From Lachnospira sp. UBA5912 (GTDB lineage: Bacteria; Bacillota; Clostridia; Lachnospirales; Lachnospiraceae): 27,561 nucleotides of DNA. Below are positions 1 to 6,434 of this stretch, piece by piece; position 1 is the first letter of the stretch; each line of letters starts with the position of its first letter. The stretch covers positions 1-27,561 of the forward strand of contig DJDY01000110.1 in assembly GCA_002435585.1 (NCBI GenBank), in the 5' to 3' direction. A program made the position numbers and the translations under genes. The notes beneath the pieces are model-generated. The model had not been told where the DNA came from, ran no database searches, and was given only the letters and a program-made list of their open reading frames with translations.

Positions 1-21
1 GTTCGATTCCCGTTGCCGGCA
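1..21 (+). tRNA. 3' end of a tRNA gene (partial)
   Basis: The window opens inside a tRNA. Positions 2-8 form a canonical T loop (TTCGATT) closed by G1-C9, then the T-stem 3' strand (9-13), an acceptor 3' strand TGCCGGC (14-20) and an A discriminator at 21. CCA is not encoded. The 5' part and anticodon lie outside the window, so the amino acid cannot be assigned; an acceptor starting GCCGGCA is implied. Confidence 0.8.
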
Positions 22-80
22 TTAGTATATACAGAATATGATAAGCAAGAGATTTATATTATGTTTTGTATACGGGTGAT

Positions 81-127
81 AAAAACAGACCTTTAAGTAC
101 GTAAAACTGCTTAGAGGTCTGTTTTTT
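81..127 (+). terminator. intrinsic terminator after the tRNA
   Basis: A 12-bp perfect stem (81-92 with 115-126) has its 3' arm ending in a run of T (122-127). It ends the upstream tRNA transcript and, because the 5' arm carries A5, could also work in the other direction. Confidence 0.9.
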
Positions 128-187
128 ATAATACAAAGCTGATGCAATAAAGCTGAATCAATAAAGTTGCGCAGTGTAATGTGTGAC

Positions 188-216
188 TTGATACATAATG
201 TATATTGGTGTACAAT
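188..216 (+). promoter_or_regulatory. sigmaA-type promoter for the first GT2 gene
   Basis: TTGATA (188-193) and TACAAT (211-216) are separated by exactly 17 bp. A transcript would begin near 223, just before the AGGGGG ribosome binding site. This excludes the upstream in-frame ATG at 198 and supports the start at 246. Confidence 0.65.
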
Positions 217-245
217 ATTTATTACTGTTTACAGGGGGATGGCGT

Positions 246-986
246 ATGGTTGAACTTGATGGAATGTTGTCTATAATTATGCCAGCATATAATGAGGAGA
301 AGCTGATATACTCAAGCATAATGAAAACGCTTGAAATAGTTTCTGCATTTGTAAAGGATATAGAGATAATAGCTGTTAATGATGGAAGCAAGGATAATAC
401 TAAGGCTGAGATTATAAGGGCACAGAAGGAAGATAAAAGAGTGAGACTTGTCACTTCTGATAAGAACAGAGGTAAAGGTAATGCGATAATAGCCGGGGTT
501 TCACAGGCAGATGGCAAGTATATCGCATTTGTGGATGCAGATCTGGAGCTTAACCCATCACAGCTTGAGGGATATCTTAATAAAATGATAACTGATAATG
601 TGGATGTTGTTATTGGATGCAAGTTCCATAAGGATTCAAAGCTTAAATATCCATTCAAAAGAAAAGTGATAAGCATGTGCTATTATATAATGTTACTCAC
701 GCTGTTCCATCTTAATGTCAAGGACACCCAGACAGGTCTTAAGGTGTTTAAGGCTGAGGCGATAAAGCCAGTAGGACATCTTATAAGAACATCTGGTTTT
801 GCATATGATATAGAGCTTCTTGTTGCGGTTCACAGAAGAGGCTATAAGATAGCTCAGATGCCGGTTGAGGTCGTGTTTGTCAGGGAAAAGAATGCTGGCA
901 GAATAGGCATGAAAGACTGTATACAGGCATTCTTTGATACATGGGCTATATTTAACAGAGTATATTTTAAGCATTATTATGATTAA
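246..986 (+). CDS. family 2 glycosyltransferase (polyprenyl-phosphate glycosyltransferase type)
   Basis: A GT-A fold family 2 glycosyltransferase of 246 residues that resembles dolichyl/undecaprenyl-phosphate sugar synthases, which move a sugar from a nucleotide sugar to a polyprenyl phosphate at the cytoplasmic membrane face. Visible motifs are the nucleotide-binding start SIIMPAYNEE, NDGSKDN (about residues 45-51), the metal-binding DAD within VDADLEL (D97-D99), and the acceptor-side motif DTQTGLKVF. There is no C-terminal membrane segment, so it is probably peripheral. ATG 246 is chosen over ATG 198 because a GGGGG ribosome binding site sits just upstream and the promoter places the transcript start after 198. 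It appears monocistronic and stands at the head of a surface-glycan region. The sugar cannot be read from the sequence. Confidence 0.87.
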   Translation: MVELDGMLSIIMPAYNEEKLIYSSIMKTLEIVSAFVKDIEIIAVNDGSKDNTKAEIIRAQKEDKRVRLVTSDKNRGKGNAIIAGVSQADGKYIAFVDADLELNPSQLEGYLNKMITDNVDVVIGCKFHKDSKLKYPFKRKVISMCYYIMLLTLFHLNVKDTQTGLKVFKAEAIKPVGHLIRTSGFAYDIELLVAVHRRGYKIAQMPVEVVFVREKNAGRIGMKDCIQAFFDTWAIFNRVYFKHYYD

Positions 987-1133
987 ATACATATAGAATC
1001 ATATATTATTGTAAAAATATGAATTAATCATATATGTATGCACATACTATAATCCAGGACACATAAAACAGACAGATAAATATATACATAGTTATATATT
1101 TACTGTAATATATGTCGGAATGGAGAATGGTAT

Positions 1134-1610
1134 ATGACAGGAAATGCTAAGATTAATTGGAAAAGGCTTATACTGGCGTTAGCAGTCAGTATAGGAGCGG
1201 GAGTTATATCATGGCTGCTTACGGGCAATTCCATGGAAATGTATGTGAATCTGCAAAAGCCGCCACTTTCACCTCCGGGACAGGTGTTTCCGGTAGTATG
1301 GACTATCCTTTTTATATTGATGGGAATAGCCTCCTACATCGTATGTGAAACAAGGGATGATGACAGGGCAGAAGCACTTATACTTTATGGGGTGCAGTTG
1401 TTTGTCAATATAGGCTGGTCGGTCATATTTTTTGATTTTAAAGCGTTCTGGCTGGCGTTTGTATGGCTTATGCTGTTATGGATTCTTATAATATTTACAA
1501 TATGGAGATTTTTCCATGTTAATACAGCTGCGGCATGGCTGATGGTTCCATACCTGTTATGGGTTACATTTGCAGCATATCTTAATATAACAATAGCAAT
1601 AATTAATTAA
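1134..1610 (+). CDS. tspO: TspO/MBR family tryptophan-rich membrane protein
   Basis: A TspO/MBR (CrtK, translocator-protein) homologue of 158 residues, the usual bacterial length, with five hydrophobic helices. The family signature between helices 1 and 2 (KPPLSPPGQVFPVVWT, about residues 43-58) and the aromatic-rich helices 3-5 (NIGWSVIFFDFKAFWLAF; AAWLMVPYLLWVTFAAYLN) are characteristic. Family members bind tetrapyrroles and cholesterol-like ligands and are linked to oxidative-stress responses; the role here is unknown. GGAG at 1122-1125 lies 8 nt before the ATG. The gene has its own strong terminator at 1621-1676. The 147-bp upstream gap contains a TATAAT at 1048-1053 but no convincing -35, so the promoter is uncertain. 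Confidence 0.9.
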   Translation: MTGNAKINWKRLILALAVSIGAGVISWLLTGNSMEMYVNLQKPPLSPPGQVFPVVWTILFILMGIASYIVCETRDDDRAEALILYGVQLFVNIGWSVIFFDFKAFWLAFVWLMLLWILIIFTIWRFFHVNTAAAWLMVPYLLWVTFAAYLNITIAIIN

Positions 1611-1620
1611 GAATCGTTTG

Positions 1621-1676
1621 CACTATATACAGATTAATGATGGATTTCATGAGTCTGTATATAGTGTATATTTTTT
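1621..1676 (+). terminator. intrinsic terminator of tspO
   Basis: CACTATATACAGA (1621-1633) pairs perfectly with 1654-1666 across a 20-nt loop, followed by TATATTTTTT. It lies 10 bp past the tspO stop. Confidence 0.88.
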
Positions 1677-1817
1677 ATTATGACAGTCTATGACATGTTT
1701 ATGATAATTTAATATACTTGCACAATATGAATAGTTGTGCTAATATGCGTTTTTGTGATATATTTCGCAGGAAATTCAAAAAGAGTTAACACATTGTTAA
1801 CAATTAAATATATGAAC

Positions 1818-1830
1818 AATGATATAATCA
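1818..1830 (+). promoter_or_regulatory. extended -10 promoter for the SGNH/MBOAT unit
   Basis: TGATATAAT (TATAAT at 1823-1828) is a perfect extended -10 element. No well-placed -35 is present: TTAACA at 1797-1802 is 20 bp away. A start near 1835 supports use of the ATG at 1898 and argues against the upstream TTG at 1838. Confidence 0.5.
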
Positions 1831-1897
1831 GCTTTAATTGCTAAACGGCTTAAGGCTTATATGCAAAAGTAAGAAACAAGAAGAAATGAGGCGTGGT

Positions 1898-3025
1898 ATG
1901 AAAAAGGTATGGCCACACATTAGATGCGTAATATTCATATGCGTACTTGCGGCAGTAATATGCATATGTGATTATCTGTTTGCCGAAAGTGGATACATAA
2001 GATTTATATTTAATCAGGTAAAGGCGGAAAATGCAGATACGGACGGGGGATATGACACAATAATTCTTGGTGCATCGCACACAAGATGCAGCATAGATAC
2101 AAGTTATATAGATAATGAGCTTGGAGTTAATTCGTTTAATATGGGTATTCCGGGTGAAACAGTTGATGATATGTATTATGTGCTTAAGTCAGTATGTAAT
2201 GATAATAAGGTTAATAAGATTATTATAGATGTAGATTATTATTACTGGATGAGTGGACAATCACAGAATCATTTTTCAAGATCTTTTATATACCAGCAGA
2301 TAAGTGACCCAGGTTTAAAGGCTGAATATCTATGGAAGAATAAATCTTACATAGACATAAGAAATGTGTTTTCAAGAAGACTTACATGGAAATGTACATT
2401 TAGTAAGGCAAAGACTAATCTTGAGCTGAAAAGGACAGAGGCGTATAAGGATTATGATATGTCCGCAGGTCTTGATACGGATGGATATTTTGCTACAGCA
2501 GGCGGTCCATATATGGGAAAAGGCTTCTGCTTCAGATATAGAATTAATGACGTTCCAGGTAATCCTGAATACACTAGTACAATGAAAAGAAATGCAAACA
2601 AGGAACTGGATAAAACAGTTATATCACAGTTTGAGCAGCTTGTTGATTATTGCAGAAAGAATGATATCAGTATCGTGTGTGTAGAGTCGCCTATAACGCC
2701 AGATGCTTTCAGGGATGCAGAGGTGGATAAAGCATTAACTAAGTTAAAGGAACTCTTTAACAGTTATGGGATAGCATATTATGATTTTAATAAGACACTT
2801 ATGTCAGTACTTCCAAGAGATGATTCAGCATACGTTGATGCTGAGGGACATATGTATGGTGAACTTGCAGAGAGTTACTCAGAGGTGCTTGCAAAGGTTC
2901 TTAAGGAAGATGAACAGGGTACACTTGATGAGAGACGTTATTTTTATGACTCTTATGAGGATATGTATAATTCCATGGTACAGGATTATGAGAATACCAC
3001 AGGATTAGAGTGGAAATCTTATTAA
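1898..3025 (+). CDS. membrane-anchored SGNH/GDSL-like (AlgX/DltD-type) protein, partner of the MBOAT acyltransferase
   Basis: A 375-residue protein with an N-terminal signal anchor (about residues 8-28, rich in I/C/V/A) and an extracellular SGNH-like fold. Block I appears as ILGASHTRCSID (catalytic Ser candidate in GASH). A late acid/His block appears as VDAEGHMYGEL, followed by SYSEVL, as in DltD/AlgJ/AlgX-like proteins that pair with MBOAT proteins to O-acylate polysaccharides or teichoic acids. The MBOAT gene follows 82 bp downstream, which supports that role. The start is set at ATG 1898, with GAGG at 1888-1891 six bases before it; ATG 1886 and TTG 1838 are in-frame alternatives with weaker sites. 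The assignment of SGNH residues is by eye, and overall similarity to characterised members is low. Confidence 0.68.
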   Translation: MKKVWPHIRCVIFICVLAAVICICDYLFAESGYIRFIFNQVKAENADTDGGYDTIILGASHTRCSIDTSYIDNELGVNSFNMGIPGETVDDMYYVLKSVCNDNKVNKIIIDVDYYYWMSGQSQNHFSRSFIYQQISDPGLKAEYLWKNKSYIDIRNVFSRRLTWKCTFSKAKTNLELKRTEAYKDYDMSAGLDTDGYFATAGGPYMGKGFCFRYRINDVPGNPEYTSTMKRNANKELDKTVISQFEQLVDYCRKNDISIVCVESPITPDAFRDAEVDKALTKLKELFNSYGIAYYDFNKTLMSVLPRDDSAYVDAEGHMYGELAESYSEVLAKVLKEDEQGTLDERRYFYDSYEDMYNSMVQDYENTTGLEWKSY

Positions 3026-3107
3026 ATTATAATATTTAAATGATAAAACCAGAATTCTGTCAGATTATTTAAGAGTACAGGCTGACAGCACGGGAATGGA
3101 GAACATT

Positions 3108-4679
3108 ATGTCATTTACAACATTTGAATTCTTTTTGTTTGCACTTATGGCACTGGTAGTATATTACGTAATACCTAAAAAGGTGCGCTGGGTGTGGCTG
3201 CTGATAATCAGCTATATGTATTATTTTTCATATCATGTTACAACGGTATGGATGATGCTGCTCACTACTGCAGTTACATATACGGGCGGTATAATGCTTG
3301 GCAGACTTAACAGCTTAAAGCCGGATAAGGATGCAGATAAAGAGACAAAGAAAGCATTTAAGAAAAACATAACACACAGGAAGAAAAGAGTGGTGCTTCT
3401 TGTAATCATTCTTGCGTTTGGCGTTCTTGCTGTATGCAAGTACACTAACTTTATGATAGGGAATGTCAATGGAATACTGTCAATGTTTGGAAGTACAGGA
3501 AGACTTAGCGTTCTTAAGCTCACACTTCCATTAGGTATATCATTCTATACATTCCAGTCAGTAAGCTATGTTGTTGATGTATACAGGGCAAAGCATGAGC
3601 CACAGAAGAATTTCTTTAAGTATGCATTGTTTGTATCGTTCTTTCCACAGTTGTTACAGGGACCTATCGGAAGATATGAAAGACTTGGAGAGCAGCTGTA
3701 TGAGGGACATTCATATGACCTTAAGAATATACAGTTTGGTGTCCAGAGAATACTATGGGGTATGTTAAAGAAGATGGTACTTGCTGACAGGGTAAATGCA
3801 GCGGTGACTCTTATATTTAACAACTACTGGAATTATGGCGGCTGGATTAATGTTTTTGGAGTGATTCTGTATAGCATACAGTTATATGCCGATTTTTCCG
3901 GTGGTATTGATATAACTATAGGTGTAGCCCAGATGTTTGGCATAACTATGGATGAGAATTTCAGACAGCCGTACTTCTCAAGGTCTATCAGTGAGTTCTG
4001 GAGAAGGTGGCATATAACACTTGGTACATGGATGAAGGATTATATATTTTATCCTTTTTCATTGTCAAGATGTATGAATAAATTCGGCAAATGGTGCAAG
4101 AAAACGTTTGGTAATAATGTAGGGAAGCTGTTGCCTGTAAGTCTTGCCAACCTTCTTGTGTTCTTTATAGTAGGTATATGGCATGGAGCAGCATGGAAGT
4201 ACATAATGTATGGTATGTATAATGGTATTATCATAGCAGCAAGTGGCATGCTTGCACCAGTATATTCAAGAATTCATGAGAAACTGCATATTAATCCGAA
4301 GAGCTGGTGGTATCAGGTGTTCTGCATAATAAGAACATTTATACTTGTAAATATAGGTTTCTATTTCGATATGGCACCTGACCTGTATGCAGCCAATGTA
4401 ATGCTCGCTGATACTGTTACCAAAGCACATGTATCACAGCTGTCAATGGCAACGGTCAAGGCAGTGGGTCTTACGCAGCAGGATCTTATTATTGTTGCGG
4501 CAGGATGTATTATTATATTTATTGTCAGCGTACTTAAGGAAAAGGGTATGCATATAAGAGAGACTATAGCATCTAAGAATATTGTCGTCAGATGGATTAT
4601 ATATATAGCATTTATAATGTTTATACTTATATATGGAAGTACAAGTACAACATCAGATTTTATATATGCTAATTTCTAG
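3108..4679 (+). CDS. MBOAT family O-acyltransferase (AlgI/DltB-like)
   Basis: A polytopic membrane-bound O-acyltransferase of 523 residues. The AlgI-family hallmarks are present: SFYTFQSVSYVVDVYR, FFPQLLQGPIGRY, ADFSGGIDITIGVAQMFG, the FWRRWHITLG motif with H302, and the catalytic-His motif GIWHGAAW with H359. Such proteins pass an acyl group, usually acetyl, across the membrane to an extracellular partner that acylates a glycan. The SGNH-like gene just upstream is the expected partner, so the two probably form one operon. GGAG (3098-3101) lies six bases before ATG 3108, whereas ATG 3096 overlaps this site and has only CGGGA before it, so 3108 is preferred. The acceptor polymer is unknown; the neighbouring glycan genes make a surface polysaccharide likely. 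Confidence 0.92.
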   Translation: MSFTTFEFFLFALMALVVYYVIPKKVRWVWLLIISYMYYFSYHVTTVWMMLLTTAVTYTGGIMLGRLNSLKPDKDADKETKKAFKKNITHRKKRVVLLVIILAFGVLAVCKYTNFMIGNVNGILSMFGSTGRLSVLKLTLPLGISFYTFQSVSYVVDVYRAKHEPQKNFFKYALFVSFFPQLLQGPIGRYERLGEQLYEGHSYDLKNIQFGVQRILWGMLKKMVLADRVNAAVTLIFNNYWNYGGWINVFGVILYSIQLYADFSGGIDITIGVAQMFGITMDENFRQPYFSRSISEFWRRWHITLGTWMKDYIFYPFSLSRCMNKFGKWCKKTFGNNVGKLLPVSLANLLVFFIVGIWHGAAWKYIMYGMYNGIIIAASGMLAPVYSRIHEKLHINPKSWWYQVFCIIRTFILVNIGFYFDMAPDLYAANVMLADTVTKAHVSQLSMATVKAVGLTQQDLIIVAAGCIIIFIVSVLKEKGMHIRETIASKNIVVRWIIYIAFIMFILIYGSTSTTSDFIYANF

Positions 4680-4706
4680 AATGTCTGTATTGTATTATGT
4701 TGTAAT

Positions 4707-4756
4707 AACCGGGAATATCTGTATGAAAAGTATTCATGCAGAGCTCCCGGTTTTGT
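4707..4756 (+). terminator. intrinsic terminator after the MBOAT gene
   Basis: AACCGGGA (4707-4714) pairs with TCCCGGTT (4745-4752), and an inner 9-bp stem (CTGTATGAA with TTCATGCAG, one G-T pair) extends the hairpin. The T run is short (TTTTGTT). Confidence 0.7.
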
Positions 4757-4771
4757 TGGTTCTGTGTGATA

Positions 4772-4800
4772 GTGACAATTATGTAACATGGTGTTATAAT
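4772..4800 (+). promoter_or_regulatory. strong sigmaA-type promoter with extended -10
   Basis: GTGACA (4772-4777), a 17-bp spacer, and TATAAT (4795-4800) preceded by TG one base upstream (TGTTATAAT). It predicts a transcript start near 4807 and a leader of about 124 nt before the next gene. Confidence 0.75.
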
Positions 4801-4806
4801 ATCAAG

Positions 4807-4930
4807 ATGATTCAATATCTGGCGCAGCCAGATGGCGGAGATACACCGCAATGATGAACAAAAAGTATTAATGTTTAATGTAAGTGAATGGTAAGTTAGT
4901 ACTTGTATTATAAAAATATAGGAGATATGT
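4807..4930 (+). other. structured 5' leader with two tandem hairpins
   Basis: Two hairpins lie back to back just after the predicted transcript start: ATCTGGC-GCA-GCCAGAT (4817-4833, perfect 7-bp stem) and GCGG-N7-CCGC (4835-4849). The rest of the leader is unstructured and AT-rich up to GGAG at 4921. No known riboswitch was recognised. The hairpins may stabilise the 5' end or bind a regulator. Confidence 0.4.
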
Positions 4931-6385
4931 ATGAATAATAATCAGGATGAAGAGCTTATTCAGCTTATAAAAGCTGTTGTGGAAGGAAAAGCGCAGAAAA
5001 AAGAGTTATGTAACAAGATATACAAAGAAGTATATGCCCTTTCATATCCTGTTTTCAGGGACGAAGAAAAGAGTATGACAGAGGCTAAGAAGGCACTTAT
5101 AGAGGTATGTAACAAAGTTGAAGATATCAACCTGTCAAAGAATGTGCATAAGCAGATTGCTGTTATTGTATCATCATATTTTATGGTCAGTGCAGTGAAA
5201 GAGCATGAAAGTGAATTACACGCTGCTTCACAGATGAATGAATATGAATACTCAAGAATAAGAGAAGATGAAGATTTACTTGAGTATATGAAGAAAAAAG
5301 CCAGAGTATTCAGAAGCCCTAAGTTATATGATGAACAGAAGGGTGAGCTGGATTCACTGAATTCAGTTTATATGGCATTACTCGAGTTATATGCATATGA
5401 GATGCAGTCAGTTGATGATATAGAACAGCTGACAGATATTGACAGTTCATATATAGCAGGCTGGATAGCTGATATAAAAGCTGCGGTGTTAGGATATGAT
5501 GTGCGTACCAGTGCTTCGGTGGCAGAGGATACAGACGATGGTACAGCCGCTGATGATGTGGATTCAGATGAAGACACAGCCCAGGATGCGTATGAATCAG
5601 ATGAGGATATATCAGATGACGATGAGGAGTCTGATGAAGATGAACATAATGATGAGTATGAGGAAAAACGTGCAGTAAGTTCTGTATACAACAGCAGAAA
5701 GCAAGGTAAAGAGAATGCAGTAACTTTATTTATAAAGAAATTGTTCCCAGATCTTTCATTATCAGCAAGAAAAACTGTATCATGGATATCTGGATGTGTT
5801 GTTGTCATAATATTAGTATCAGTATTAATGGTATCTGTAGTATCTGCCAGGAGCAGAAAAAAGGTAAACAGCAGTTATGACTATAAGAATATGCAGCAGT
5901 ATACAAGTGGACAGGCTCCAACAAGACAGTCAGCAACCAAGAAGCAAAGAACAGAAGATGAAACAAAAACTGAAGAAGCCACTACTAAGACAGAAGCTTC
6001 AAAGGAGGTTATAACAGAAGCCACTACAGAAGCAAGGGCTGCAAACCAGCAGAACAGCAATAACTCTGATGGTTCAGAACAGAAACGTCCAGCAGGTAAC
6101 AGCGATGATGACAGTAATAGTAATAATGACGAAACAACATCATCAAGTGATGATGATAAGAGTGGTGGAGAGGTTAATAATAACGACGAAACAACATCAT
6201 CAAGTGATGACGATAATAATGAGAAAACAACACCATCAAGTAATGATAATAAGGAAGATTCCGACAATAATGAGAAAACAACATCATCAAGCGATGATAA
6301 TAAGGGAGGTTCCGGTAATAATGACGAAACAACATCATCAAGTGATGATGATAAGAATATGGGCGGCGGAATAATAATACGATGA
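4931..6385 (+). CDS. membrane-anchored protein with degenerate sigma-70-like cytoplasmic domain and repetitive Asp/Ser/Thr tail
   Basis: A 484-residue protein with a modular layout. Residues 1-195 are helical and resemble an ECF sigma factor by eye: a region-2-like segment (LIQLIKAVVEGKA to ALIEVC) and a region-4-like helix-turn-helix (LLELYAYEMQSVDDIEQLT then SSYIAGWIADIKAAVL). The core polymerase and -10 contact residues are not obvious. Residues about 196-245 are a very acidic linker. About 285-306 form one transmembrane helix (VVVIILVSVLMVSVV) flanked by basic residues, and the remainder is a Lys/Thr/Glu then Asn/Asp/Ser-rich tail with imperfect NNDETTSSSDDDK repeats. By the positive-inside rule the tail may be outside. 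GGAG lies six bases before the ATG. No characterised homologue was recognised; a signalling or envelope-sensing role is only inference. Confidence 0.75.
   Translation: MNNNQDEELIQLIKAVVEGKAQKKELCNKIYKEVYALSYPVFRDEEKSMTEAKKALIEVCNKVEDINLSKNVHKQIAVIVSSYFMVSAVKEHESELHAASQMNEYEYSRIREDEDLLEYMKKKARVFRSPKLYDEQKGELDSLNSVYMALLELYAYEMQSVDDIEQLTDIDSSYIAGWIADIKAAVLGYDVRTSASVAEDTDDGTAADDVDSDEDTAQDAYESDEDISDDDEESDEDEHNDEYEEKRAVSSVYNSRKQGKENAVTLFIKKLFPDLSLSARKTVSWISGCVVVIILVSVLMVSVVSARSRKKVNSSYDYKNMQQYTSGQAPTRQSATKKQRTEDETKTEEATTKTEASKEVITEATTEARAANQQNSNNSDGSEQKRPAGNSDDDSNSNNDETTSSSDDDKSGGEVNNNDETTSSSDDDNNEKTTPSSNDNKEDSDNNEKTTSSSDDNKGGSGNNDETTSSSDDDKNMGGGIIIR
6122..6357 (+). repeat. five imperfect in-frame tandem repeats coding NN(D/E)(E/K)TTSSSDDDK
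   Basis: About five copies of a unit resembling AATAATGACGAAACAACATC followed by ATCAAGTGATGATGATAAG occur within the 3' part of the 4931-6385 gene, with spacers of differing length (SGGEVN, KEDSD, KGGSG). Copy 3 is diverged (TTPSSNDNK). All copies keep the reading frame. Such arrays expand and contract, so strain length variation is expected. Confidence 0.8.
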
Positions 6386-6434
6386 TGTAAACAATAAAAC
6401 AGGTTAATTAGTATATTTTGGGAGGTACATTTAT

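Noticed and set aside
198..245. Longer start of the first GT2 gene at ATG 198
   Set aside because: It lies inside the promoter, upstream of the predicted transcript start, and lacks a ribosome binding site; ATG 246 has GGGGG at the right distance.
4633..4854. Plus-strand 73-codon frame after the MBOAT gene
   Set aside because: It overlaps the MBOAT end, the terminator and the next promoter, and has no ribosome site or recognisable protein character.
5368..5808. Minus-strand 146-codon frame opposite the acidic linker
   Set aside because: A Ser-rich shadow caused by the GAT/GAA repeats of the real plus-strand gene.
6122..6357. The repeated array as a CRISPR
   Set aside because: Units are coding, in frame, imperfect and without unique spacers of constant length; no cas genes are present.
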